From: Hemileia vastatrix
Taxonomy: Eukaryota; Basidiomycota; Pucciniomycetes; Pucciniales; Zaghouaniaceae
NCBI GenBank assembly: GCA_030280995.1
Contig: JASXTE010000009.1
Span: 124,001-188,000 of the forward strand
DNA length: 64,000 bases
Direction of reading: 5' to 3'
Part shown: positions 33,942 through 45,186 of the stretch, in pieces
Position numbering within the stretch: the first letter of the stretch is position 1
How the letters are laid out: the number at the start of each line of letters is the position of its first letter
Translations under genes and position numbers: made by a program
Notes under the pieces: generated by a model
What the model saw: the letters and a program-made list of their open reading frames with translations, nothing else
Databases searched by the model: none
What the model was told of the DNA's origin: nothing

Positions 33942-33953
33942 TTTGCATAAAAT
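33942..33953 (+). promoter_or_regulatory. TATA-like box for antisense alpha (A2)
   Basis: TTTTGCATAAAA, 132 nt before the alpha ATG, identical to A1 in sequence and spacing. Confidence 0.6.
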
Positions 33954-34084
33954 AGACGCAGCCAATTTCATACAGACCACCCCTACAGCCAACCTGCTGA
34001 ACTTCCACCTTCACTTCATCATCTACCCATCACTGACAAAAATCTCCTCCTATCCCTTTCCGTCATCTTTTCTCACCACAGATC

Positions 34085-35661
34085 ATGGCTGGATCTCCTG
34101 ATGTTAACCCTTCCACTCTCCCTTTCTTCACTGCTCCCAAGGACTATGCCTGCAAACAGTGCATCCACATGTGCAGACCTTGCACATTCACTCTTCCAAC
34201 TCCTGAATCCAAATTCTACAACCGGGCTTGTGATTCTTGCTATTCAAAAAAGAAAAGATGTGACAGAGATGCCAACTACCCTATTCCTCCTCCTCCTCCT
34301 TCACCATCTCACAAATACATCTCTATATCCCCTACCAGATCCCCAGAGCTTGGTCCTTCCTCTTCCTCTTTATCTTCAGCACCTTCCAGAAGATCCAGAA
34401 GCTCCGCTTCCAGAACTCTTCCCAAAAGACCAGCCTTAGCTTCCAAAGAATCTGCTTTTATCTCCGCCAAATTAGCTCCAAAAGTTTCAAGATCAACTCC
34501 CAGGCTTCTAGACTGCATCCAGGCGGCCCGCCCGCCTCACTGGACAGTGAAAATCTGGCTCAAAATCTCCAAAAACAACCGGAAAACAGCCAAATTCCAT
34601 CAATCAACGAAAACAACTCTACACAATCACCTCCCACTTCTCCCAGAGCAATTCAGCCAACTCTTCCAAGGTCCAAAAACTTCAAATTTTCGCAAACTTC
34701 TAGGAGAACTGCCAGAGAACCCCAAGAAGAAACCAGAACACCCCAAACTGCACTCAAGAAACAACTTTGTCCCCAACTAAGACAAAGAAACTACACCTCT
34801 CCTCTGTCAGCCAACTATTCTTCTGAAAGTTCCATCTCTTCAAAAGCTCCATCCAGAAGAGATCAATCTGCTTCCAAATCCCCCTCTCCTGCTCCATCCT
34901 TTAACAACCCTGGTACTCCATCACCAGCACCTCCTCCAGCTGAATCCAACAGAAATAACAACCACAACCACAACCACAATCCCACTGCTCCAACTAAGCC
35001 CCAGGAACATCAGCCTCCTAGTTCACCTTCTCAAAATCTTTCAGAGGAAGACCATGAGATTCCATATCTTTCCCTAGTTAATCCACCCACTATGACCATT
35101 ACAAAATCTTCAGAGATACAAATCCCAGCTGCTTACAAATTTGATGAGGTTCCAATCTGTAAGTACAAAATTAATTTATCCCATTTCTTCAACAAAAATA
35201 ATTACTGATCCAATTCTTCTTGTCTAGTTGGCACCCCTCCTCCTGAATCTATTATTGGAGTTGGCCAACCTCTTGAAACTTCTTTGACCCTGGATTATGG
35301 AGACATGAAGAAACACCTAAGCACCATGTGTTCCAACATGCTAAAAGCCTTTGCCCTCCATGGACCTTTGAATGACTTTGAAAAATCCCTGAGAAAGCTC
35401 CTGTTGGACGACCACTGGAAAATGCCTAGGATCATTAAGCACACCCTCCAGCACTCCATTCCTGCCTCCTCTTCATCCTCCTCTGAACTTCCCTCTAATC
35501 CAATTCCTGACCATTATAATCCCTATAATCTCTCCAGCAGGATGCACTTCAAAGAACACAGTGCTTCCCACAATCCCAACAAAAACAAAAACGTCATCAC
35601 CATCCAGACCAGCCTCCAGAAGCTTCATCATCCAGACAATGAGCTCCTGCAAAAATATTAG
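34085..35661 (+). CDS. Antisense gene alpha, A2 copy: zinc-cluster-like protein, two exons
   Basis: ATG at 34085. The N-terminus reads CKQCIHMCRPC, 15 residues, CDSCYSKKKRC (C-X2-C-X6-C-X15-C-X2-C-X6-C; an extra Cys lies inside the first half). A Ser/Pro-rich tract follows. The ATG frame stays open to 34780, but the frame matching A1 beyond about 34480 is offset by -1 and runs to the intron 35159-35227 (69 nt, GTAAGT...CTAG, branch-like TTACTGATCC). Exon 2 ends at 35661 and has the strongly conserved LSTMCSNMLKAFALH and LLLDDHWKMPRIIKHTLQHS. The same offset exists in A1, so a missed intron or a programmed shift is possible; a shared mutation is the alternative. I do not know its function; nuclear DNA binding is suggested only by the Cys motif. 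Confidence 0.65.
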
Positions 35662-36447
35662 AAACATAATAATAATATAAAACAATTAATAAAAATAATT
35701 TCAATTTTTTTTTTGTATCTACTAATATACTTAAGTTAAAAATTGATAAATAAAATGAAATAAAACAAATGAAATAAAATAAAATATAAAAAAATAATAC
35801 AAATGGTATCCCCCAGCCAATTGATGAGCTGATCCCCTGATACCTTACCCACATCCAACAGCACCTTGATGTGGATACACAATTAAATCTTTTAATTGAT
35901 TAACAGAAAACAAAAATCAAAAAAATTTAGAAATTCAGAAGATAATAAAAATAATGAAACACAGAAACACATGAAATAAATAATAATAAATAAAAAAAAG
36001 AAAATAGCATTGCCCGGCCAATTTATGAGCCTTTCCCCACCAATGCTTGCCCACATCCAAGTGACCCTGATGTGGTAACACCCTATATTTTTCATTTTAT
36101 AATTTTAAACAACCCCCATAAAAAAATTAAAAGAAAAAAAGAGAAAAAAGAAAATAATCTAAAACTTCTATCTAGCAAAAAAATAACTGCAAAATCAAAG
36201 AAAGTCCAGCTCCATAGATGGTCCAATAAGGGAAAGTCCGGTCCATAGAAATGATCACTGGGTGGGCTCCCTCCAATAAGTAAAAATGATGGGAGACCAC
36301 CAATGATCCACCACCAATCTAAAAGAACCAAAGATAAAGAAGCCATTCCCAAACCAGTTTAAAGTCATAGTGGAATTGAGACCTGAATAATAAACAACAG
36401 AACTAGAATTCAACTAGGAAAAACAAAAGACTTGAGACAGACATTCT

Positions 36448-36489
36448 GGGGTAACTGTTCTACAGAGCAGCAAGCTCATCAGTTACCCC
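36448..36489. other. Conserved hairpin H2 in A2
   Basis: Perfect 10-bp stem, GGGGTAACTG with CAGTTACCCC, enclosing an inner GAGC/GCTC stem. Confidence 0.75.
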
Positions 36490-36708
36490 CACACTTGCCA
36501 AAATAAAATCTAGAAGCTCCCCCTGGGTACCTTCTAACAAAAACACAACATCCAACACAAAAAAACCAAAACCAATAAGATTGAAGAGACCAGCACATGA
36601 AAATCAGAGGATATTCCAGTTTAAAGTTATAGAGGACTAAAACCTGTGAAAAGAAACCAATACTAGGGTTCAACCATATTAAGAGAAATGGTTGGAAACA
36701 GACAATCT

Positions 36709-36749
36709 GGGGTAACTGTTGATAGAGCAGCCAGCCCATCAGTAACCCC
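36709..36749. other. Conserved hairpin H1 in A2
   Basis: GGGGTAACTG with CAGTAACCCC (one mismatch) around the inner GATAGAGC/GCCCATC helix. Confidence 0.7.
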
Positions 36750-36889
36750 TACACTTGCCAGGATCAAATCTAGAAGCCCCACCCATGGGTACCTTCTAAC
36801 AAAAAGTTTCCGACACAAAATTTGCTCTGCAACACCACAAAAATTCCAAAACAAAAAAGAACGTTCCATAGTTTATCCTCATTGCGGAG

Positions 36890-38350
36890 TCAATATTCTT
36901 CATGCCTAGTGCCTATGGGATAAAACCTCTTCACTTGGTCTGCAGCCACCCTCTTTTTCAAGACTGCACCATCCAACTCTTCCAAAACATAAGAACCTCC
37001 AGACGCCTGAAATCTGACTCTGTAAGGTCCATTCCATCTGTCAGCAAACATTTTCCCCTACTGACTCTCCAAACTTCTATTATACACCAAAACCAAACAA
37101 CCAGGTTTCAAGGGATTCCTGAGTCTATGAGCCAACTTCTTGTCCCAGTATCTGACTGATTGATTCCTAATCTTCATCATTCTAGAGTATGCCTTCTCCT
37201 GACATTCCTCTCTACATTCCAACTGTTGCATCCTGGCACAGAGCAAATCTTCTGTTGAGTGCATGTCATCCCAATCAATTCCAAGATAAGAGACAGCTTC
37301 CAAGTCCACTGGTAGAACAGCTTTCTGACCAAACATTAACTCATAAGGAGAATAGCCAGTTATCCTCTTCACAGTGACCCTATCAGCAAATAACACCAAG
37401 GGTAAATAATGCCCCCACTTTTCAGCACTATCTCCACACATCTTCACCAAAGCATTCTTGATAACTTGATGGCCTCTTTCAACCATTCCTTCAGCTTCAG
37501 GATAATACGGTGTAGCCACTCTAACTTTAGAGCCAATACTAGCCACAGCTTCTTTAAATTCAGCACCAAATTCTGGCCCGCCATCAACAGTCACCAACTT
37601 CATCAACCCATACCTATAAATCCACTCCTTCTTCAAAAATTCTGCCACATTCTTCACAGTCAAATTAACCAGAGGCACTGCCTCAACCCAAGCAGACAAA
37701 TCATCCCTAGAAACAATCAAGTATTTATACCTGCCCTCTTTAATATGGACAGCATCCAGACTGACCCTTCCAAAAACAGTTGATTCACCAGAAGCACAGC
37801 CGACCTCTTTAGGTTTAAAGTGACTACTTCTTTGAAATTCTTCACAAGATTGAACCCAACCCTGCACAGCCAACTTCATACATGGCCACCAAAATCAGTC
37901 TGCTACTCTTCTATAAGTCTCCCCAAAGCCTCTATGACCAAGGTCTTCATGCAAAGACTTCAAAACCAATTCTTGACCCTTCTTCTGAGTCACCACCACT
38001 TGAGGATTTGGATGTCTCCTCCTCATTAACTTCCTTCCTGATACATAAAATCCAGGACCCTTCTTCTTGATTGCCAACCAAGTATCATCACCACAACTAT
38101 CTGGCCTCTCCAAGGTCAACAGATATTCCACTAAAATAAAATAAAACCCAGACTGACCCCAGGTCTCATCTTCAAAATCCAACAACACCACATCCAAGGG
38201 TACAATTCTGTCATTAAAATCACCAGTATGAACATGAGCCAATTGAATAGCCCAACCAGGACACCAATCCTTAAATTTTGGCACGTCCTTCTCTTTCCAC
38301 TGAACATTGTGAGAATCCAGTTCACTAACAAAAACACCCTTCTCCAATTT
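36890..38350 (-). pseudogene. A2 integrase, two main frames
   Basis: Minus. 38347-37895 encodes the N-terminal part ending LHEDLGHRGFGETYRRVAD (the His pair), then one stop. 37879-37058 starts KLAVQGWVQSCEEFQ, where the second zinc-binding Cys is Phe, and contains the catalytic core: SLDAVHIKEG, TVDGGPEFG and GMVERGHQVIKNAL, so D, D and E are all present. After a frame change near 37058 the SH3-like end runs through FADRWNGPYRVRF and VKRFYP to a TGA at 36890. It would join element cDNA to the genome. Defects: one stop, one frameshift, one lost zinc ligand. Confidence 0.85.
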
Positions 38351-38514
38351 TGAGCTGTCCCAAACAACAACTCCATCTTCATCAACAAAAACATCCTGAT
38401 CACCAGAATAAGGTCAGATCCAGCCAGTTTAGCCTCTTGGGGGAGGTCAGAAAAATCTTCAGCACCCTTTGTGCTGGCCCTAACCACTGGAACATCCTCA
38501 TCAAACTCTTCAGC
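38351..38514 (-). other. A2 RNase H-integrase linker, acidic
   Basis: Asp/Glu-rich linker with stops in every frame, homologous to A1 12740-12950. No domain seen. Confidence 0.5.
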
Positions 38515-41000
38515 CTAAGAATCTTCATCTGTAGGTGGCCTCCTTGATAATCCATCAGGCATAGTAAAAGTTTTACCTGGTTTGTGTACCAGGTCAAAAG
38601 AAAAATGTTGAATAAATGCCACCCACCTAGTAATTGGAGAATTTGGAAAACTAGTTGTATTGATCATCTGAAACAAAGACTTTGCATCTACCTGCGGCTC
38701 AAAATTCTGCCACCACAAAACCGTCTGTAGCTTCTTTAGAAATTTAGCTACGCCACACAATTCCAACTTAGGTTGAGAATACCTAGATTCCACCTCATTA
38801 AACACCACAGACTCATATCTTACTGGCCTGAACCTCCCAGTCTTATCCTCCTGAGACAAAACAGCACCAGAAGCAATATAACTTGAGTCCACTTCCAGAT
38901 AAATTTTTCCAGCACCAAGACCATAATCCAACTTGTGAAGAACAATATCTTCACCAACCCCCTTTTTTAACTTCTGAAAAGCTTCATCACACTCTTCAGT
39001 CCATTCCCAATCTGCATCTTTTCTGGTCAAACTCCTTAAAGGTGAAGCCAACAAAGAAAAATCCTTAATAAAAATCATGACATATACACATACACCCAAA
39101 AATCCCCTGACTTCAGTAGTATTTTAAGGCTTTGGCCATGACTGAATTTTATTAATCTTCTTCTTCGCCATAATCCTTCCCTCTTTACATACCACATAAC
39201 CCAGAATTTCCAAGGCAGGAACACAACAACAGAATTTTGACCCTGAAATGGTCAAACCAGCCTCTTCAATCTTAAACAACACCCTCTCTAGAGTAATTGC
39301 ATATTCCCACACAAACCTCCTTATTCCAGGGTTTTCTGCTAACACCTCATTACCATAATCAGTGGATGGTCCTTTAATTCCACCATCATCAATAAAAATA
39401 CCAGCATGAGTAGGAACCTCATCCTGTAAAATCCAAGCCATCTGTGCCTGATAAACTGCCACTGAATTAGTTGCTCCTTGAGGCAACCTAGTGAGCTGAA
39501 ATCTGCCCAAAGGAGTCTCAAAAGTTGTGAGAGGCCTTGAATCCGTATGTAGTTCCCTCTCATCATAACCACCCATAATATCACCCAAACCATAACAGAC
39601 CCTTCCAGGAAAAGCTTCAACAAAATCCTCTGCACTTGGTGGCATCCCAGTGTCCTTGATAGTGACTCTACTCAAGGCTTTAAGATCATGAACCACCCGC
39701 AACTCTCCATTCTTCTTCTTTACACAGAACACCGGACTTGAGTAACTGGATGTCGATTGTTCATATAACCCAGTCCTGACTATTTCCCTAACAATATCCA
39801 CAAAATCCTCTCTAATAGTGGCTGGAATCTGAATAGGTTTGATTTGCCAAGGTTCATGATAAACCACAGGAATCAAGTAAGGTTCCCCATAAGAGTGCTT
39901 CAATACACCCCTCTCCTCCTCAACAAACGGCACAGCCTTTTCCCTTAGCACAATGACGTGCAACAACAACTTCTTTTCTTCTTCAGACAACCACTCATCA
40001 GGACCAAAATTAACAACCTTCAACCTTTCCACGGTCACCCTAGCCGTCTCTACAAATTCTGGAGGATTCTTCACCAAAGGAGTGCAGTACGGATCTCTTG
40101 ACAGAGGAGGTCTCTTCAAGGGCGGATTCAAGCCCACAGGCATAGGCTCATTGACAGGCCTAATCTTCTGTGCTACCTTCTTATACTTTGCCGCTCCACC
40201 TTCAACTTGAGGGATCTTCAGGAAATCTTCACCACCAGACCTGGAACAAAAACCAAGGGTTTCCCCATTGCTCACATGTGTGGCCAAGGTAATGTTTTTG
40301 AAAGGTGTTGAAGAAACCCTAGCGGTGCACAATTGGGAGGACTTACTTTTACACCCCAAACTCACCACTCCAAAACTTTTCCGCATATTCACATCTTCAT
40401 CCTCACTTCCAACTTCCAAATCTTCAAATCTTGATTCATCTTCAGAATCATATCTTCTAAAATTGTGCAGTTTATCCTCATGCTGGAGGCCCAAAAATCG
40501 ATCTTAATGATCTTCTCTCTTCATAATTTTCTGAAGTTTAAACTCATGCTTGAGGCCCAAAAATTGATCTTGACAATCTTCACAGAAATATTTTGAATCT
40601 TCTTTCCTCATTTTCTTCAGATTTTTTTCTTGATTTTCTTGAATAATCTAGAAATTTTTATCTTCTTTTCTTGAGTTTTCTTCTGACCTACAAAAATAAC
40701 CAGAGGTTTTCCCAATTCTCATAGGTTTGGCCCAGGTAATGTTTTTGAAAGATGTAGAAGTAACCCTAGTGGTGCACAATTGGGAGGACTAACTTTTAGA
40801 CCCCAATCCCACCGCCCCAAAACTTTTCCCCATATCTTAAATAAAGATATATAACCAATCTTCTTCCTTGAACTTGAATTAAAATTAATTAAGAATTTTG
40901 AGAGAGAACAGAGACTTGATAAAAAACTTGATGAATACTTGCAGAGAAGAGAAACATTAAAAAGAGAGAGTTGAAAATCCACTTGGTATATCTCCAAGGG
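38515..41000 (-). pseudogene. A2 linker, reverse transcriptase and RNase H
   Basis: Minus. The RT frame 40494-39124 (456 codons) has ARVTVERLKVVNFG, VVHDLKALSRVTIK, LGDIMGGYDERE, LPQGATNSVAVYQ, FIDDGGIKGP (about 39400-39371) and ALEILGYVVCKEGR. A TAA near 39124 separates it from RNase H (39099-38515): LEVDSSYIASGAVLSQ, ESRYSQPKLELCG, PQVDAKSLFQMI and KPGKTFTMPDGLSRRP. Upstream, 41000-40500 is a linker carrying a duplicate of KSFG..LGSKSKSSQLC. The RT box F-I-D-D-G-G is the norm in this family. Only one stop breaks RT-RNase H. Confidence 0.88.
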
Positions 41001-41110
41001 AGCTGACCTACTACAACCTGGGATTTCCTCATCTTGGGGAGAGGCTGTAGCACTAGGGTGATCAGCCTTTATTACTCTAAAAAAGACAGACTCTCAATAG
41101 AGCCTGAGCC

Positions 41111-41714
41111 TCACTCCAAAAAACCAGAGGCAGAAACCACTTCCTTCCTTCTCCTGCAACAATCCATGCACTGGCACATTGAAGATAAACTAGGTCTGGT
41201 CTCCCAACCATCCTCTCCAGGGGATGAAAACCTCATGTGAAGTCTCCTTTCATCTTCACCAGTCAACTCCAAACTGATTCCCAAATCAAATTGATAACCA
41301 ATTCTTGTCTGAAAATCCAACAAGAATGGCCCACCCAAAACTGGTTTTACATTACCTTTAGCAATGTAAAAATGAACCTTCCCTGAGGCTCTTCCAAAAT
41401 CTAACTTCACAAACTCTGAAGTTCCAACCAATTCAGTGACATGGCCACCAATCCCTCTCAAATTCCCACCAATACCAGTTTTGATGGGGAGGCCCATATG
41501 AGTTGCCTCAAACAGAAATCAGGTTTATCTGAGAACCTGAATCCACCAATGCCCTTGCCTCCCTGCCATTCAGAGTGACATTGACATATCCCAGAGGAGC
41601 AGAAAAATGAGTTTCCAACCCCTCACCAAACTTTTCAGCAGAATCACCAATGTATTCTACCTCAACAGAAGAAACTCTTCTCCTGGTCAACAACTTTTTC
41701 TGTCTATCAGCCAA
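41111..41714 (-). pseudogene. A2 retropepsin-like protease
   Basis: Minus. 41714-41508 contains VNVTLNGREARALVDSGSQINLIS with the active-site D-S-G. A frame change near 41505 leads to 41497-41111, GLPIKTGIGGNLRGIGGHVTE and VKPVLGGPFLLDF, a flap/second half typical of retropepsins. The tail after GEDGWETR is Cys-rich (SMCQCMDCCRRRKE) and specific to family A. Confidence 0.75.
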
Positions 41715-41729
41715 CCCTGGACTGATAGC

Positions 41730-43452
41730 CTACAATTCCCCATAAGATAGGGAAACCTTACCCTGATTCATCCTTTCCAGGACAGAGTCCATAACATTAA
41801 CTTGACCAGAAACTACTGTCCTCTCAAAGTGAGCTCTTTGCTTCACCACCTTGGTCCTAGAAGAATCTTGAGGACCAGCACCACCAACAGGTTTACCATT
41901 ATCAGGAACCAAACCAGATCCCTCACCAGAACCTCTGACTCCAGCAGGCTTTGGCAATTAAGCCAAAGGGACATCCTCCTCAGAGTCAGAATTCACCTCC
42001 ATTGGCATTGGCTCACAACTCATGTCCAATGCGCCAAAACAAGGGGGGCCCATGTCAGCCATACCCTTCTGCATCTTGTACAGCTCCTCTTTGCTGTACC
42101 TCATCCTAGCTGCACTCAGCTTAGGATCCACCTTTGAAGCATTTGGCTTTGGTTGGGCCTGAGAACTGCTCTTAGGCCTTCCCACCTTTCCTGCTTCCAC
42201 ATCATAAACACCAGCCAAGCATTAACCACTTGACTGTCCACCACAAGAATAAAATTGCAAACCACCAAAGGAAGTATAAAAAGAGACCTTATTGACCTCC
42301 TTCCCCTTTCCCTTGCCATCCTCATTCTCCTTAACAGAAGACTTCCCCTGATCAGGAATCTCCTCAAACCTTGGCCTCCTTTGATTAAGACCTCCCATTC
42401 TCCTGACCAAATCAACAGGAGCCTGCCCCTCACTGGGCTTAACAAAAGAACCATCAGGGAACTTGAAAAACCTGCCATCAAATTCCACCTTTCCTTCAGA
42501 CACATCCCTGTTCAATGCCCAACAATCATTGGACCTGTGCCCCCTCCTGCTGAAATAAGAGCAGACCCAAGGATCACTCCTACCAGCCCTCCTATTAAAA
42601 TCTCTAGGCTGAGAAGGTGCCTTATTGACCTTCTTAGCCTCCTGAACAAAAATATGCAGCTGCTTTGTAAGATTAGCCAACTGCTCCACCATTGGGTCCC
42701 TCTCCTGTTTAAGAACCTGCACCAAATTCTTCTCCTCCTTCTTCTCCCTAACTTCCTCTTCAGCCAAAGCCTCACTTACTTTGCTGACATACTTGGCACA
42801 CCCCTCCTGATAGGTGTCCACAGCCAATAACTTCAAATGGGCCTCAACAGCCTCCTTCACCTTATCCAAGGCAGGCAACTTCTGGTCCCCATTAGAAAGA
42901 GTCTTCATCAATTCCTTTCTTGACAACTCCTTCAACACATCCATCCTGACATCTCTAGCCAGGGAAGACCAAAAAAAATCCTTGGCAGAATTTTCATGTG
43001 CCAGCTCCTCCACCTCCACCAAATATTCCACCACATGATCAAACTGTAGCAGAAACTTCCTGTAACTATGAAAGTTACAAACACCACCAAAAGATTGCCA
43101 CTCACTGACAACCTTGTTCAGATCCACCATATTGAACCTGACACCCCATCTATCTATCTTCTTCCTACACAACAATTTCCAATCCCTCTTCTTGTAGCCA
43201 GACATGGCCACAATCTCCTTCTCCACTGACCTATCACCAATGAAGAAGATAATCTGCTTCACCATTTCCAGGTAGGAAGCACCATCCACTCCAGCAGCAG
43301 TTTCATACTTCTCTAGAAACCACTTGACATCCTCCCCATTAAACTTGGAACCATCCCAAGTTTTAATCCTCACACACTCCCTAACCATCACAGAAGGAGG
43401 ACCACCCCCCCCCACTGACAGTCACCACAGGAATAGCAGAACCAGAAGCCAT
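41730..43452 (-). pseudogene. A2 gag
   Basis: ATG at 43452 (context as in A1). A length change in a G-run at about 43406-43414 shifts the frame; from 43415 it is open for 397 codons to 42222. Zinc knuckle CSYFSRRGHRSNDC near 42555-42510 has the second Cys changed to Phe. After a stop at the CGGQSSG position the frame goes on as AGVYDVEAGKVGRPKSSS (42218-41958), with another stop, then 41957-41730. The gag would form particles and bind element RNA. Confidence 0.83.
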
Positions 43453-43522
43453 TCTTCAAGTCCAAAACACCAAAAAGAGCCAACCAAAGAAAACAGAGAT
43501 TCCAAAGAACTAACAAGTTCTA

Positions 43523-43540
43523 CCCCCACGTTGGGCGCCA
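43523..43540 (-). other. Primer-binding site of A2
   Basis: Minus strand TGGCGCCCAACGTGGGGG, four bases (ttta) from the LTR end. Best preserved of the A sites. Confidence 0.8.
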
Positions 43541-43544
43541 TAAA

Positions 43545-43978
43545 TGTAGACAATCCTATAGTACTAGCTATAGGCCTTGACCAAGGGAGTTGGAGAAAAA
43601 CCAGAGAGAAAATCAGCTTTCCCTTTAGAAAAATAGAGTGAGATTTACTTGCTAAAGTAAGTTGGTTCCTGTTTTGCTAAAGCTCCTTTTCAACATACTT
43701 GACTGCTTGCTGAGCCAAGAAAGTAGTCCCCAGATAGACTACCAGACCAAAGAACTGAAATGTAGAACAAAGTCTGCACCAGAGACAGAAAAGATACTTG
43801 ATGTAGGCTGCAAATCCACACCAGAGACAGCAATAATACTTGATATAGCTTGCAAGACTATAACATAGAAAAGAGTTGCCAAAGTTAAGTTAAATGAAGA
43901 ACTCACTTGCAACAAACACAGACAATTGTGGCCAGAAAACAGTAAAAACTGAGTGAGGAACAATGATATCAACTCTGG
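43545..43978 (-). repeat. 5' LTR of A2, truncated by the B LTR
   Basis: Only the gag-proximal 434 bp remain. At 43978/43979 the sequence switches precisely to the first base of a family-B LTR. Confidence 0.88.
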
Positions 43979-45112
43979 TGTGGTAGCCTAAAGTTTAGTA
44001 TGGCACCTAAAATACGTAACTGGAGTTATTACGGTGTGCCAGATTGACGATATTAATATTTTAAAAAGGATTTATTTAATTTATTTGAGTTTTAAATATG
44101 AAGAAATTTGTTAAAAGCGAATGCCTATGCAAAAAAAAACAATTTTTTTTACGGAGAAAACTTATTTTTATGGCCTGAAAAGCTAATAAGTATCAAGTTG
44201 AGTCACTCAAGAACCTTGGGAAATTTCACAGAATTTTTACTATTTTTCATATATTTTTAAATAAATTTTAAAGATTTATAGAAATATTCACGTTTTTAGA
44301 AATTACTTACCTTTGATGAATTGTCACAGGGTGATTAGAGCTCTGCAGACTACTAAAATTAGTGGGGAATGTAAAGGGGAAGTGGCTCTATCATTTGTAA
44401 TTTTTCTAGATTTTTTATTATAGCTTTAAGGTTCTAATTGAGTCTGGAGGTCCAGACGGACTCCACTTGGAATCTGGATGGACTCTGTACGAGCTCCGTA
44501 CGGGCTCTGGTTGGGCTCTGGCTGAGCTCTGGAGAGGAAACTTAGGCACGTGACTAGGTATACTAAAGAGCCTCTCAGACTCAAAATTGGGAATCATCTT
44601 ACAATCATCATACATCATACATCTTAATCTTTAACTTCCACTGTCTCATTTTTTTTATTACTCAACAAAATTAAATAAATTGTAATACCCTTACAACTTT
44701 ATATTTTATATATAACATTTTAGAAATACTACTCAACAATTTAAATCACACTTCATACAGGGTATCTTTAGAAAGGTCTTCATCACTGGGACTAGATTAT
44801 TGTTGTCTCATAAAAATTCAAATTATTATAAAAAAATAAAAGTCAATCTTTCAGATCTTTCACTGGTACACCTTAATTTTTTTTTATCAGTATTTCTTTT
44901 CTCAACAGCCACAATCATTAAATCTCAATAAGCGTTAAATTTTCAAGAGTTTCAGTATTAATTTATCATCTGATCTAAATAGACTGGGTAGCTTAGCGAT
45001 TCAGAACACTTACTTTGTTATTTTTGTTGGAAGGACGGGGTTTTCAGCTAAATCCACACATCTCCTCCGGATTCTGCTTACAGCAAGGCAACTGTAAGTG
45101 TTTACCTTACCA
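43979..45112 (+). repeat. LTR family B, copy 1 (5' LTR of B1)
   Basis: Begins TGTGGTAGCCTAAAG, ends ACCTTACCA. The other copies are 48317-49452 and 62711-63821. It has a GC-rich block of CGG/CCG-like units (44438-44540, more mutated here) followed by a CACGTG motif at 44547. Confidence 0.88.
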
Positions 45113-45116
45113 TAGT

Positions 45117-45133
45117 TTGCGCCCAACATGGGG
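45117..45133 (+). other. Primer-binding site of B1
   Basis: TTGCGCCCAACATGGGG after a 4-nt spacer (tagt); a variant of the family-A site. Confidence 0.7.
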
Positions 45134-45186
45134 TTTGAAATCTCTAGCTTTTTCTACGACTTTTTTGGGTCCAGGTCTTAGTTAAT

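Larger units (their letters stand above)
35662..36889 (-). other. A2 3' module, non-coding part
   Basis: Between the integrase stop and the 3' end of antisense alpha. Contains two H-type hairpins (36448-36489, 36709-36749), the second inverted repeat (35805-35844), AT-rich microsatellite text (35745-35800) and two CAGTTTAAAGT repeats. Order matches A1 14401-15753. Confidence 0.65.
31636..43978 (-). mobile_element. LTR retrotransposon A2 (Ty3/gypsy, family A), best preserved copy
   Basis: Minus strand. 5' LTR (partial, 43545-43978), primer-binding site, gag, protease, RT-RNase H, integrase ending at 36890, a 3' module, purine tract and 3' LTR (31636-32727). The 3' module carries two genes on the plus strand, that is antisense to gag-pol. 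The 5' LTR is cut by the B LTR at 43979. A handful of frameshifts and stops inactivate gag and pol, but long frames remain (RT 456 codons). Confidence 0.92.

Noticed and set aside
34101..34439. Overlapping plus-strand frame within gene alpha
   Set aside because: It is the +1 frame of the alpha Ser/Pro-rich region. Codon pattern and the cysteines conserved in A1 support the ATG frame at 34085.
36688..36909. Plus-strand frame after integrase of A2
   Set aside because: Crosses hairpin H1 and the end of integrase. No counterpart in A1.
42255..42830. 191-codon plus-strand frame opposite A2 gag
   Set aside because: Antisense shadow of a well-conserved gag. Nothing comparable is open opposite A1 gag.
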